A stretch of 64,000 bases of DNA. Origin: Paenibacillus soyae. Its GTDB lineage: Bacteria; Bacillota; Bacilli; Paenibacillales; Paenibacillaceae. This document shows positions 32,339 through 41,194 of the stretch, in pieces. Position numbers and translations under genes: made by a program. The stretch lies in contig NZ_JANIPJ010000002.1 of assembly GCF_024623455.1 (NCBI RefSeq), forward strand, positions 1 to 64,000, read 5' to 3'. Within the stretch, counting starts at the first letter, position 1. Each line of letters starts with the position of its first letter. The notes under the pieces were generated by a model that made no database searches, was not told the origin of the DNA, and worked only from the letters and a program-made list of their open reading frames with translations.

Positions 32339-33634
32339 ATGCAGAAAACGAAGTCCCGAAAACTGAACATCTCCTTTGAAAGCGAAATGGAATTTCGCGA
32401 AATCGCTGCTGCCAAAGGAAAGGATTCCAAATCCTCTAAAGGATCAAAAGGTCATCTCCTGGAATTTATCGCGATTGCAACGATTCCGATGGTTCTCGTC
32501 TTCGGCAATTCAATGCTTGTTCCGGTACTCCCCGAGATGCAGAAAGCGCTCGAAATATCGAAATTTCAAAGCAGCTTGATCATCTCGATCTTCTCCCTTG
32601 CCGCCGGCCTCTTCATCCCGGTTATCGGGTACTTATCCGACCAGCTCGGCCGAAAGGCGATCATTATTCCCGCTCTTATCATTTACGGCGGCGCCGGCGT
32701 GCTCGCGGGGATTGGAGCGATATGGAACTCGTATACGATCATTATCATCTCAAGGGCCATTCAAGGCATGGCAGCGGCAGGCACCGCCCCAATCGCCATG
32801 GCGCTTGTCGGCGATTTGTACGACGGCGGCACGGAGAGCAAGGCGCTAGGTCTTACGGAAGCGTCGAACGGCGCAGGCAAAGTATTAAGCCCGATCATCG
32901 GTTCGCTGCTGGCTTTGATTGTCTGGTATGCTTCGTTTTTTGCATTCCCTGTATTTTGCGCATTGTCTCTGGTTGCCGTCCTGTTCCTCATCAAGGAGCC
33001 GAAGCATGACCACAAGCAGAAGCTCGGCAAATATTTGAAAAAAATCGGCCAGATTTTTAAGGAGAAGGGACGCTGGCTGATCACCTCCTTCTTCGCCGGC
33101 TCGCTGGGATTGTTTATATTGTTCGGCGTGCTCTTCTATTTATCCAATATATTGGAGAAGGAGCCCTACAACATTGACGGCGTCAAAAAAGGCTTAATCC
33201 TTTCGATCCCGCTGCTGGGCATGGTTATTACTTCCTTCACAACCGGCAGCTTGATTAAGAAGAACGGAAAGCTCATCCGCCTTCTGATGAATATCGGGCT
33301 GCTCGCCATGACCGTAACGCTTGGGGCCACGATTTTTTTCTTTCAAAACATTTACGTGTTTATCGGCCTGCTTACGCTTAGCAGTATCGGGACGGGGCTG
33401 CTCCTTCCGTGCTTGAACACGATGATTACCGGCGCCGTCAAAAAAAGCGAACGAGGCATGATTACTTCTCTCTACAATTGCCTGCGCTTCTTAGGCGTCG
33501 CGTTCGGACCGCCGCTCTTCGGTTGGATGATGGACAAGTCGGATCGGCTTGTCTTCATCTCGGTATCCTCGCTGGCGCTTCTCACGCTCGCGCTTGTATT
33601 CTTCCTTATCAAACCGCCGGCTCAAGTCGGTTAA
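32339..33634 (+). CDS. MFS drug-type efflux transporter
   Basis: Twelve membrane helices over 431 residues. Motif A is GYLSDQLGRKAIIIPAL after helix 2 and the antiporter-type motif C region PIIGSLLALIVWYASFFAFP is present, both typical of proton-driven drug antiporters (DHA family). A ~35-residue charged cytoplasmic N-terminus precedes helix 1. The frame is open from 31835 through non-coding sequence. The ATG at 32339 with AGAGGTG eleven bases upstream is the plausible start. The gene ends at a shared terminator. Substrate unknown. Confidence 0.88.
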   Translation: MQKTKSRKLNISFESEMEFREIAAAKGKDSKSSKGSKGHLLEFIAIATIPMVLVFGNSMLVPVLPEMQKALEISKFQSSLIISIFSLAAGLFIPVIGYLSDQLGRKAIIIPALIIYGGAGVLAGIGAIWNSYTIIIISRAIQGMAAAGTAPIAMALVGDLYDGGTESKALGLTEASNGAGKVLSPIIGSLLALIVWYASFFAFPVFCALSLVAVLFLIKEPKHDHKQKLGKYLKKIGQIFKEKGRWLITSFFAGSLGLFILFGVLFYLSNILEKEPYNIDGVKKGLILSIPLLGMVITSFTTGSLIKKNGKLIRLLMNIGLLAMTVTLGATIFFFQNIYVFIGLLTLSSIGTGLLLPCLNTMITGAVKKSERGMITSLYNCLRFLGVAFGPPLFGWMMDKSDRLVFISVSSLALLTLALVFFLIKPPAQVG

Positions 33635-33646
33635 GCCAAAAAGGCG

Positions 33647-33686
33647 AAAGGCGCGTTCCCGAGAAAGCTCTCGTTAACGCGCCTTT
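33647..33686. terminator. Bidirectional terminator between converging genes
   Basis: AAAGGCGCGTT pairs with AACGCGCCTTT, with an inner CGAGA/TCTCG stem. T-rich sequence follows on the minus strand. Confidence 0.75.
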
Positions 33687-33697
33687 GCTTGGCTAGG

Positions 33698-33916
33698 CTA
33701 GAAGCGTGCGCCGAATTGCTTCAGATCATCGATAAACGCCTGCGAGCATGTCTGCTCCTCTTGCGACTCGTCCTCTTCGCTCTCTTCCAAACGCTGCTCG
33801 AATTGCGACAAGATCGCGGTTGAGACGTATTCCGCGTTCACTCCGTGATGCTTGATGATGGCAAAAAGCTGGTCTAAGCTGTGATGGTTTTCGATGATTT
33901 CCGATAGCCGGCTCAT
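33698..33916 (-). CDS. Small acidic hypothetical protein (72 aa)
   Basis: Begins MSRLSEIIENHHSLDQLF and has a very acidic centre (LEESEEDESQEEQ) and a C-terminal helix (AFIDDLKQFGARF). AAGGGGTG lies four bases from the ATG. No family recognised. An overlapping frame (33726-33944) has no better support. It is monocistronic. Confidence 0.65.
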   Translation of the reverse strand: MSRLSEIIENHHSLDQLFAIIKHHGVNAEYVSTAILSQFEQRLEESEEDESQEEQTCSQAFIDDLKQFGARF

Positions 33917-34015
33917 GGTGCACCCCTTCCTTTTTGATCATCACTTATTGTTTGTCGGGCGAGTTGCTGCTATTCCCGTTTCCTCTCCCATAACGTTAAC
34001 TTAGGAGGCCTTGTC

Positions 34016-35134
34016 GTGCTCATCCATTCCATTGAAACGTATCCCCTGTACTACAAGCTTCCAGAGCCTTATGGAGATGCGAACGGTATCAAGTCCTATC
34101 GAACCGCCTTCTATATCCGCATCCTAACCGATTCTGGCATCGATGGCTGGGGCGAATGCTCGGATTGGCTGCCGACCCTGCAGAAGGGCTTCGAAGCAAG
34201 AATCATTCCCTATCTTCTCGGCCAAGACGCACGCGAGCGAACCCGACTGGTGGGCGAAATAGCGAAATGGCATAAACGGTCGGCTTCGGCCGTCAGCATG
34301 GCTCTAACTGAAATTTTCGCCAAACACAGCCAAGTATCCGTTTGCCAGTTATGGGGAGGCCGCATGCGGGATACAATACCCGTGTATGCGTCCTTTCAAT
34401 CCTATAGCGAGCGACCGAATTGGAGGCAAGTATCGTGGCAAGCGATCGATCACGCCTTGCAGGCAGGCTTCCGCCTGATCAAGCTGAAGATTGGAGGCAA
34501 ACCGGTCGAGGAAGACCAGCAGCATATCGCTCAAGCCCTAAAGCTAATTGGAGATCAAGCATACGCCGCGCTCGATGCCAACGAAAGCTACGATTTATCA
34601 ACGACCCTTCGTTGGGGGCCTATCATTATGGAGACCCCATCGTTGCTGTGGCTGGAGGAACCTATGCCGATCCATCAGGCGAATCCTTACCGATTGCTGC
34701 GCCAGAAGCTCCCGATACCCATAGCCGGTGGAGAAAACTTCAAGAAGGCCGTTCAATATTTGCCCCTTCTTACCGATAATGCCTTGGATATTGCGACTCC
34801 CGATATCCTGCATCTGACGGGGCTCGATGAATATTGGAGCGCCATCCGTTTGGCGCAAAGCTTCGGCGTTCGCGTCTCCCCGCATTGTTATGACGGTGCT
34901 TTAACCCGGTTATATGCCATATTCGCGCAAGCCTGTCTCGTTCCTTGGAACAAAATGAAGCCTGATGTTGTCGATCCCGTCGAATGGGATGCGATGGACA
35001 ATCCGATAAACGGGCTTCTGCCGATTCAGCCTGTCCATGGGCAAATAACCGTCCCTCAGGGGCACGGCATCGGAGTGGAGATTGACCGGGAGAAATTATC
35101 GGCGTATAAGTGGGACGGCAGCATCTACAGTTAG
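34016..35134 (+). CDS. Enolase-superfamily enzyme (mandelate racemase/muconate lactonizing type)
   Basis: These enzymes abstract a proton next to a carboxylate with Mg2+ help, for example in sugar-acid dehydration or dipeptide epimerisation. Seen here: the Lys-x-Lys acid-base motif in LIKLKIGGK (about residues 160-168), the metal ligands Asp in LDANESYD, Glu in LWLEEPMP and Glu in AGGENFK, and a candidate general-base His in VSPHCYDGA. Length (372 aa) is typical. The GTG start has AGGAGG seven bases before it. No transporter or partner enzyme flanks it, so the substrate is open. Confidence 0.88.
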   Translation: MLIHSIETYPLYYKLPEPYGDANGIKSYRTAFYIRILTDSGIDGWGECSDWLPTLQKGFEARIIPYLLGQDARERTRLVGEIAKWHKRSASAVSMALTEIFAKHSQVSVCQLWGGRMRDTIPVYASFQSYSERPNWRQVSWQAIDHALQAGFRLIKLKIGGKPVEEDQQHIAQALKLIGDQAYAALDANESYDLSTTLRWGPIIMETPSLLWLEEPMPIHQANPYRLLRQKLPIPIAGGENFKKAVQYLPLLTDNALDIATPDILHLTGLDEYWSAIRLAQSFGVRVSPHCYDGALTRLYAIFAQACLVPWNKMKPDVVDPVEWDAMDNPINGLLPIQPVHGQITVPQGHGIGVEIDREKLSAYKWDGSIYS

Positions 35135-35237
35135 GAAACCTTTTTACAATTCCAATAACGAGAGATAGCAGGAAAAAGTTACTAATCTGCCGAATATCTG
35201 TTTTGAAACCACGTTCACAAATCAAAGGAGGATCATT

Positions 35238-35777
35238 ATGTCTCAATTAAAGATCGGTATTATTCTAGGCAGTACGCGTCAAGGGCGCATGAGCCCCCAA
35301 GTTGGAGAATGGGTGCAAAGCGTCGCGAATAAACGCGGGGACGCCGAATACGAAATTGTAGATATCGCGGACTACAAGCTTCCGATGTTCGGCGAGACGG
35401 ACGCGTCGGAGCAAGCGGCCGCTTGGAATGCCAAGCTAGCGAGTCTTGACGGATTCGTGTTTATCGTACAGGAATACAACCACAGCATCACCGCCGCGCT
35501 GAAAAACGCGCTGGACTACGCCCGCGAAGCGTGGAACGATAAGGCGGCCGGCATCGTGAGCTACGGCTCGGTCGGCGGCGCCCGCGCAGCCGAGCATCTC
35601 AGAGGCATCCTGGGCGAGCTGTCCGTCGCGGACGTGCGCGTCCATCCCGCTTTGTCCATCTTCACGGATTTCAAAGACGGCGTATTCCAGCCGGCCGATC
35701 TTCATCTGACGAACGTGAACGGCATGCTCGATCAAGTGCTTGCTTGGAGCGGCGCGCTGAAGACGCTTCGGTCTTAA
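35238..35777 (+). CDS. NADPH-dependent FMN reductase family protein
   Basis: Flavodoxin-like reductase that binds FMN and reduces it, quinones or azo compounds with NAD(P)H. The phosphate loop GSTRQGRMS is at residues ~10-18, and VQEYNHSITAALKNALDY (the family's conserved E-Y-N-x-S/G motif) is central. Length (179 aa) fits. AAGGAGGATCATT precedes the ATG. It follows the enolase-superfamily gene by 103 bp on the same strand, without a terminator that I can see, so co-transcription is possible. Confidence 0.9.
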   Translation: MSQLKIGIILGSTRQGRMSPQVGEWVQSVANKRGDAEYEIVDIADYKLPMFGETDASEQAAAWNAKLASLDGFVFIVQEYNHSITAALKNALDYAREAWNDKAAGIVSYGSVGGARAAEHLRGILGELSVADVRVHPALSIFTDFKDGVFQPADLHLTNVNGMLDQVLAWSGALKTLRS

Positions 35778-35790
35778 GCGACTAATTGCA

Positions 35791-35836
35791 AACAACCCCA
35801 GTGTCTCCTGTAGACACTGGGGTTGTTGTTTGTTTT
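35791..35836. terminator. Bidirectional terminator
   Basis: AACAACCCCAGTGTCT and AGACACTGGGGTTGTT form a 16-bp perfect stem with T-rich sequence on the right, shared by the converging reductase and transporter genes. Confidence 0.9.
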
Positions 35837-37013
35837 ATGCCGCTTGCCGCGATGGACGGAAAATAAATCCTAATAGTGCGAATACCAAAAACGCCGCGCC
35901 AAGAAACAAAAAGATGCTGTGGATCGAAAGATATCGGATGCCGAACCCGCCAAGCGTAGGTCCCAAAATGCTTCCGATACTGAAATGGATGGACGCGATG
36001 ACGTTTGCGGCCGGTAGGATCGGCTTTGGTAGCAGATCCGCCGCGAAAGCAAGCCCCAAGGAATAGAAGGAGCCGACCACGCCCCCCGCAATCATGAACA
36101 GAAGGAACAGAAGCGCGATTTCTCCTCCGGCCGCCGGTATGGCCAAGAAGGCCAGCGCCCCGACGACGCCGCACGCGATCAGGATCGGTTTGCGTCCGAT
36201 CCGGTCGCTCCATATGCCGAGCGGAAGCTGCAGGATCAAGCTGCCCGAGCCGAACGCCAGCAGCAGCAGAGAAATCCAATGGTGACTGAGCTCGATTCGA
36301 AGCCCGTACAACGGGAAGTTGCTGTTCATGGAGGATTCCATTAAGCCGTATAGGAATCCCGGTATAAGAACGAACCAAGCGATCCGGTAGGTTCGGAAGA
36401 AACGGTTCTCGCGCGTCTCCTCCTTCGGAGCGCGCTCCGGAAATTCATTGTTCATTCGCAGCACCATTAGCAGCACGATGGCAAAAAACGCTGCGGTTAC
36501 AACGAAAGGAACAGCCCGGCCCAGCGGAAGCAGGTTGATGCCAAGCGGTCCAAGACTGAAACCGATTCCGTACGACATGCCGTAGAGGGAGATGTACCTC
36601 CCGCGGCGATCCGGCGGACTAGAGCTGACGATCCACAGCTGGGTCGCGTAATGGAGCGAGCTGTCCCCTACCCCGACAAGCAGCCGGAGCACGAACCAGA
36701 CCGCAAGCGATTGCGATAAGGGAAACAGCAGCGTGCAGATCGTGACTAACGTTATGCCAGCGACGATTACTCGCTTGTAGCCGAAGCGGCTTACCGGCTT
36801 CTCTACGAAAAACATCGTACAAAAGATACCGATATACATAGCGGCCGAATTCACGCCGTTCATGTCCGAAGAGACGCCCGCGTCTTCCAACAAGATGGAC
36901 AGCAGCGGAAGCAGCAGGCCCTGGCTCATGCCGGCGACGATGACGACCAATAACAAAGCGATAAGACGAAATTTAGATAAAGGCAAAGCGGATGCGATAG
37001 ACGGCGAAGACAA
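35835..37013 (-). CDS. MFS transporter
   Basis: About twelve membrane helices, with the motif GIWSDRIGRKPILIACG in the second half and EKPVSRFGYKRVIVAG in the first. The frame extends to 37082, but the upstream ATG (M10) lacks a ribosome site. The TTG at 37013 has AAGGAG twelve bases upstream and gives 392 residues, so it is preferred. Probable proton-coupled exporter or sugar-type transporter. It stands alone and substrate clues are absent. Confidence 0.82.
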   Translation of the reverse strand: MSSPSIASALPLSKFRLIALLLVVIVAGMSQGLLLPLLSILLEDAGVSSDMNGVNSAAMYIGIFCTMFFVEKPVSRFGYKRVIVAGITLVTICTLLFPLSQSLAVWFVLRLLVGVGDSSLHYATQLWIVSSSPPDRRGRYISLYGMSYGIGFSLGPLGINLLPLGRAVPFVVTAAFFAIVLLMVLRMNNEFPERAPKEETRENRFFRTYRIAWFVLIPGFLYGLMESSMNSNFPLYGLRIELSHHWISLLLLAFGSGSLILQLPLGIWSDRIGRKPILIACGVVGALAFLAIPAAGGEIALLFLLFMIAGGVVGSFYSLGLAFAADLLPKPILPAANVIASIHFSIGSILGPTLGGFGIRYLSIHSIFLFLGAAFLVFALLGFIFRPSRQAA

Positions 37014-37132
37014 AACGGTTGCACACTCCTTGGATGTAATAATGCCCTCACACATTTTACTTGGTCGGCTACCGCTTGGCAACTGTAAGCGGCTGTCAGC
37101 GACAACCGTTATTTCATGCCGTTAATAAACAG

Positions 37133-37166
37133 AAAAAACCTCCGTCCCTTGGTAGGGACGGAGGTT
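37133..37166 (-). terminator. Terminator after the DUF6376-like lipoprotein gene
   Basis: AACCTCCGTCCC-TTGGTA-GGGACGGAGGTT followed by six T on the minus strand. Confidence 0.88.
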
Positions 37167-37175
37167 AGCCGCTGG

Positions 37176-37625
37176 TTAGCTGCTCGGATTTAAGGCGTTT
37201 AATTGTCCGAGCAGCTCGTTTATTTTGTTCAACGTTTCGGGAATGCCCGTTGCTTCGAATGCCGCCTTGCCCTGCTCGACATTCGCTATCGCTTGATCAA
37301 GATTCTGCTGCAGCGTCTCGTTGTAGGCGACGATCTGATCGTGGAGGTCCTTGGCGTAATCAGGCACTTGGATATCCGCGTAGCTCGCAATTTGATCCTT
37401 CAGATCCGTTAGCTGCTGTTCCAGAGCGGCGCGCGCTTCGGGATCGGTCAAAGCTTGCTGGGCCATCTCATTCATATCCTGACCGAATGTGGTCAGCTCA
37501 TTCATATAGTTCGTTGTTTCGGTCGCGAAGTTTATGCTGCTGTCCACCGTCTCCAAGATGCCGCAGCCCGGCAGAACGAACAAACTTAATGCCATTAACC
37601 ATATTGTTAGCTTCTTCTTCATCAC
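37176..37625 (-). CDS. Small helical lipoprotein (DUF6376-like)
   Basis: Signal peptide with lipobox LFVLPGC (Cys at about residue 21), then an all-helical domain: VDSSINFATETTNYMNEL, repeated Gln/Asp/Leu-rich heptads and a C-terminal INELLGQLNAL. This matches my memory of the DUF6376 family of Bacillus lipoproteins, function unknown. AAAGGAGAG precedes the start; either of two adjacent ATGs could be used. Monocistronic with its own terminator. Confidence 0.75.
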   Translation of the reverse strand: MMKKKLTIWLMALSLFVLPGCGILETVDSSINFATETTNYMNELTTFGQDMNEMAQQALTDPEARAALEQQLTDLKDQIASYADIQVPDYAKDLHDQIVAYNETLQQNLDQAIANVEQGKAAFEATGIPETLNKINELLGQLNALNPSS

Positions 37626-37773
37626 TAGACTCTCCTTTGTAACCGTTCCGTTGTCGATGTTTATTTCTTATTACCCGTACCTTGCTTTACGGAAACGGAA
37701 GCGTTCGGTTTCGTAAATATTTGAAGTGTTCGTGATGAACGGAAGCTACAAGTCGAAGGAGTCGATTCGATAA

Positions 37774-38925
37774 TTAAATCAGGCTAGACCAAATGATTTG
37801 TTTCGTTCCTAGAATCGAATGCGGAATCCACGAATAAATCGACGGCACGAATAGAACGACGACCATCTGCTCCGCCGGATCGACGAACAAGGCCGAACGA
37901 CCGGCACCTTCGAGCTGATAGGTGCCGATTGATTCGAATGACATATGATCGATGGCGAGATCAAGCCCCAGCGCATGGCCCTTGTCTCGTATCTCCCCGC
38001 CCCAGTGGAAGGCCGGCACTTGAAACAGATGGCGTTTCGTGAGCAGCTCCACCGTTTTTCTCCCTAAAATCCGAGTATCGCCGAATCTTCCTCCATTCAG
38101 AAGCATTTGCCCGAACTTCCACAGATCGTACATGGTCGAATAGAGCCCGCTGTCCGAATGGGGAGGGCTTCCGGGTTCGGCTTCGCGCGATAGGGCGAGG
38201 CTGTCCAAGTCATGTTGATCAACCGTCATCACTTTGGCGCGAAGGTGCTCCGGAACGCGGAAGAACGTGTGATTCAGCCCCAGCGGCTGCAAAAGGTTCA
38301 GCTTTACATATTGTTCGTACGGCATCCCCGAAACGCGACCGATAATCTCCCCTAGCAGCTTGAAGCCTTCCGCCGAATAGTTGTACGCTTCCCCCGGCTT
38401 GCATACAGGCGTCCCCTGCAGCGCTTCGCGAATCCAATCGTTCACGCTGTCCTTCCCCCGCCTCTCTCGCGGGTATGGCTCGTTATAATAACCGGGAACC
38501 GGCATGAGGCCGGAGGTATGCGTCAGCAGGTGGAATATCGTAATTCCGCCATGCGTGGGATTATCGAATTCGCCTAAGATGGAGGAAACGGGCTGATCGG
38601 CGTACAGCATGCCGTCTTCGATGAGCTTCGCGACCGCGACGCTCGTGAACGCTTTCGTTATCGACGACAGCTTGCGCAGCGAGTCCGGCCGGAATTCGCC
38701 TTCGCCGGTCGTTCCAGTCAGAGGTCCCATCGTGCGGCAGGCCACGATCTGTCCATGCCGGGAGACGATATAGCCGGCTCCCTGTATCTTTCCATCTTCT
38801 TGCAAGGCTTTAAAGTGTCGATCCAGCTTGTTCAATTGCGAAGGATCCATGCCGACCGCCCCCGGCGACGCGTCGATCAGTCCTTCGATCACTCTCCATT
38901 CCCTCGTCAAACCCAGCTCGCCCAT
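37774..38925 (-). CDS. Serine hydrolase of the beta-lactamase/penicillin-binding-protein-like family
   Basis: Class C beta-lactamase fold, usually acting as a D-aminopeptidase, esterase or peptidase. The nucleophile motif S-x-x-K is SITKAF (about residue 90) and the Y-x-N-equivalent is YNYSAEG. The third motif (usually K-T-G or H-x-G) may be AGRSAL near the C-terminus but is not clear. There is no signal peptide, so the protein is probably cytoplasmic. The frame reaches 38949; the ATG at 38925 has the better-spaced purine-rich site GGGTGAAG. No evidence for antibiotic resistance. Confidence 0.82.
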   Translation of the reverse strand: MGELGLTREWRVIEGLIDASPGAVGMDPSQLNKLDRHFKALQEDGKIQGAGYIVSRHGQIVACRTMGPLTGTTGEGEFRPDSLRKLSSITKAFTSVAVAKLIEDGMLYADQPVSSILGEFDNPTHGGITIFHLLTHTSGLMPVPGYYNEPYPRERRGKDSVNDWIREALQGTPVCKPGEAYNYSAEGFKLLGEIIGRVSGMPYEQYVKLNLLQPLGLNHTFFRVPEHLRAKVMTVDQHDLDSLALSREAEPGSPPHSDSGLYSTMYDLWKFGQMLLNGGRFGDTRILGRKTVELLTKRHLFQVPAFHWGGEIRDKGHALGLDLAIDHMSFESIGTYQLEGAGRSALFVDPAEQMVVVLFVPSIYSWIPHSILGTKQIIWSSLI

Positions 38926-39059
38926 CGCTTCACCCATCCCCTTCTTCATCTACTAGAACCGATTGTAAATGAGGCTTTTTCCAACGTCCAGCAGCGTTCG
39001 GCGGATTCGTTGCAAACTGTCATATTTCGTTAATAACTATCAAAAAAATCTCGTTCCCG

Positions 39060-39104
39060 ATAGCTCGATCGAGTCATGTGCGGCGGGGCGGCATGCTCTA
39101 AAAT
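39060..39104 (+). promoter_or_regulatory. Operator A and -10 box for the PepSY/YtkA operon
   Basis: ATAGCTCGATCGAGTCAT (39060-39077) is an 18-bp dyad. Read on the other strand it differs from operator B at only two central bases. Its centre is 35.5 bp from the 3' end of the likely -10 box TAAAAT (39099-39104). The weak half-site faces away from the gene, as in operator B. No good -35 hexamer is present, which suggests activation. Confidence 0.65.
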
Positions 39105-39164
39105 GTTCCTATGCCCGTTCAGCTCTGCGCTGTTCGGCTGACGACGAAAGGAATGAGTGATCGC

Positions 39165-40574
39165 ATGAGCGCAATGCCTGCAGAACAATTGCAAGATTCG
39201 GAAGTCAAAGCGAAAGCCAAAGCATCGATACGGCAAGCCTTATATCTATCCGTATGGAGGTGGCACTTCTATGCGGGGATAATCTTCGCCCCGTTCCTGA
39301 TCATTCTCGCTTTCAGCGGAGGTGTCTATTTGTTCAAGCCGCAGATCGAAAGCATGATGTACAAGGATATGCTGACGGTGCGGGAGGTTCTTGATACGCC
39401 GACGAGCGCGGATTCGATTATCGCGAAGACGGTCCAAGCTTATCCCGGAACAAGCGTGTCCTCGATTACGCTTCCGGCATCCCCTTCCGATTCCTACAAA
39501 CTGTCCGCCAGGCGGAGCGGAATAGCAACTACGCTGTACGTGGATCCTTACTCGGGCAACGTGCTCGGCATGATGAACAGCGACAAGACGTTTTCGGCCT
39601 TCTTCAAAAAATTGCACAGCGAGCTTGTCGTCGGCGGTACGGCAGCCAACCGTATCGTAGAGTTAGCTGCTTGCTGGTCCCTCATTTTGCTGCTTACGGG
39701 ATTATATCTCTGGTGGCCGCGAGGAAAAGACGGCATCTGGGGAACGGTTCTGCCGCGCCTCAGCAAGCCGGGTTCACGCCTGTTTTGGCGCGATCTGCAT
39801 GCCGTTCCGGCCTTTTGGATATCGATCGTTTTGATATTGATAATTATGGGAGGTTTACCGTGGTCGGGGATAATGGGACCTCGGATCGATAAGCTGGCAA
39901 ATGCCACGGACACGGGCACGCCGCCGTTCGCTTACAGCTTCGAAGCCAAGCCCGAATCGGTGACCGTTGCAAGCGACATTGCCGAGGACTTGCCATGGGC
40001 GGCAGAGAGCCTCCCCGTCCCCGAGTCGGCGCCTGGCGGCTATATGCGGCTCGGCGTAGACGATATCGCGCGGATTGCCGATTATAAGCAAATCGGCAAA
40101 CCCTATACGATCACGATGCCGAGCGGCGAGAAAGGCGTCTACACGGTAGCGACGTCCCATGTGAAGCCGGGCGACAACGCCACGCTTCATCTCGATGCAT
40201 ACAGCGGGGCCGTGCTTACCGATGTGCGATACGATGACTATGGTATTCTTGCAAAGGCGATTACGCTCGGCATTGCCTTCCACGAAGGCCGGTTGTTCGG
40301 ACTTCCGAATCAAATCCTTGGTCTCGTCGCTTGTCTGGGACTAATCCTGGTCACCTGCAGCTCCTATGTCATGTGGAAGAAGCGGAAGCCCGAAGGCAAG
40401 CTTGGCGCCCCGGCCAAAGCGAAGAACCGCAAAGCGACAATAGGCGTGCTCCTTATCATGATGCTGTGCGGGGCGATTATGCCGCTCGTCGGCATCTCGA
40501 TCCTTGTTGTTCTTGTTCTGGATCTATTCATTTTGCGCCGGATCAAGCCGCTTCAGGCCTGGTTCTCGGTGTAA
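39165..40574 (+). CDS. PepSY-domain transmembrane protein
   Basis: PepSY-TM proteins of this shape (about 470 aa, four membrane segments with extracellular PepSY domains) include iron- and copper-linked reductase-like proteins. Seen here: a first helix in WRWHFYAGIIFAPFLIILAF, PepSY-like VYLFKP and AYPGTSVSSITLP segments, a middle pair of helices around LIVELAACWSLILLLTGLYLWWPR (split in the source), and RLFWRDLHAVPAF. The family's conserved W-R-x-H and R-x-L-H residues suggest haem or metal handling. The ATG at 39165 is 12 bases from AAAGGA; two nearby ATGs are alternatives. It is 16 bp upstream of the YtkA-like gene and shares an operator type with the nos-like operon. Confidence 0.82.
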   Translation: MSAMPAEQLQDSEVKAKAKASIRQALYLSVWRWHFYAGIIFAPFLIILAFSGGVYLFKPQIESMMYKDMLTVREVLDTPTSADSIIAKTVQAYPGTSVSSITLPASPSDSYKLSARRSGIATTLYVDPYSGNVLGMMNSDKTFSAFFKKLHSELVVGGTAANRIVELAACWSLILLLTGLYLWWPRGKDGIWGTVLPRLSKPGSRLFWRDLHAVPAFWISIVLILIIMGGLPWSGIMGPRIDKLANATDTGTPPFAYSFEAKPESVTVASDIAEDLPWAAESLPVPESAPGGYMRLGVDDIARIADYKQIGKPYTITMPSGEKGVYTVATSHVKPGDNATLHLDAYSGAVLTDVRYDDYGILAKAITLGIAFHEGRLFGLPNQILGLVACLGLILVTCSSYVMWKKRKPEGKLGAPAKAKNRKATIGVLLIMMLCGAIMPLVGISILVVLVLDLFILRRIKPLQAWFSV

Positions 40575-40590
40575 CGTTAGGAGTTTGCAC

Positions 40591-41094
40591 ATGATAAAGC
40601 GAAAACGAAACCAAACGATTATCCTAGCAGGAACCGCCAGCCTGCTCCTTCTTGGCTTGCTCTGCGGTTGCACGGCCCGTACCCCTTCCGGAGCCGACGA
40701 GAACGGGCTTCATCCTCATGTGACGGTGGAAATGTCGCTGCCGGAGACGTTCGAGATTGGTCGGGACGCGAAGTTCACGCTTGAGGCGAAGAAGAACGGC
40801 GAGCTTCTGGCGAACGCCGACAGCGCCGAGTTTGTGTTCTGGCCGGAGGGCCATAAGGATGCTGCCGTCATTGTGCCTGCCGAAGAAATATCGCCTGGCG
40901 AATATGCAGCCTCGTACACTGTCCGGGAGGAAGGAGTCTACGTCGTACAGTCCCGCTTGCGCTCGGCAGGCGAAATCATAATGCCCGCCAAGCGGTTCGC
41001 GATCGGTCCCGAAGCCGTCGATCTATTGATCCAGCTGGAAGAAGCTCAGAAGAACGACGCGCCGGCAGCAGCGGGAGGCGGACATCACCACTAA
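40591..41094 (+). CDS. YtkA/FixH-like lipoprotein with His-rich C-terminus
   Basis: Lipobox LGLLCGC (Cys at about residue 27), then a ~110-residue immunoglobulin-like YtkA/FixH domain (VTVEMSLPETFEIGRDAKFT, ISPGEYAASYTVREEG). The protein ends Gly-Gly-Gly-His-His-His, which could bind metal. FixH and YtkA proteins are linked to copper delivery or cytochrome oxidase assembly. TTAGGAG is seven bases from the ATG. It is the second gene of the PepSY operon and faces the nosF gene across a terminator. A second, related lipoprotein begins the nos-like operon. Confidence 0.8.
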   Translation: MIKRKRNQTIILAGTASLLLLGLLCGCTARTPSGADENGLHPHVTVEMSLPETFEIGRDAKFTLEAKKNGELLANADSAEFVFWPEGHKDAAVIVPAEEISPGEYAASYTVREEGVYVVQSRLRSAGEIIMPAKRFAIGPEAVDLLIQLEEAQKNDAPAAAGGGHHH

Positions 41095-41135
41095 CGGATA
41101 CTTAATCTGCAAGTAAGTGCAAACTCATCTCTTGC

Positions 41136-41175
41136 AAAAATGGCGGTACAGGGATCACCTGTACCGCCATTTTTA
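41136..41175. terminator. Bidirectional terminator between the PepSY/YtkA and nos-like operons
   Basis: AAAAATGGCGGTACAGG and CCTGTACCGCCATTTTT form a 17-bp perfect stem with T tracts on both strands. Confidence 0.93.
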
Positions 41176-41194
41176 TGGATTAACGCTATGCTTA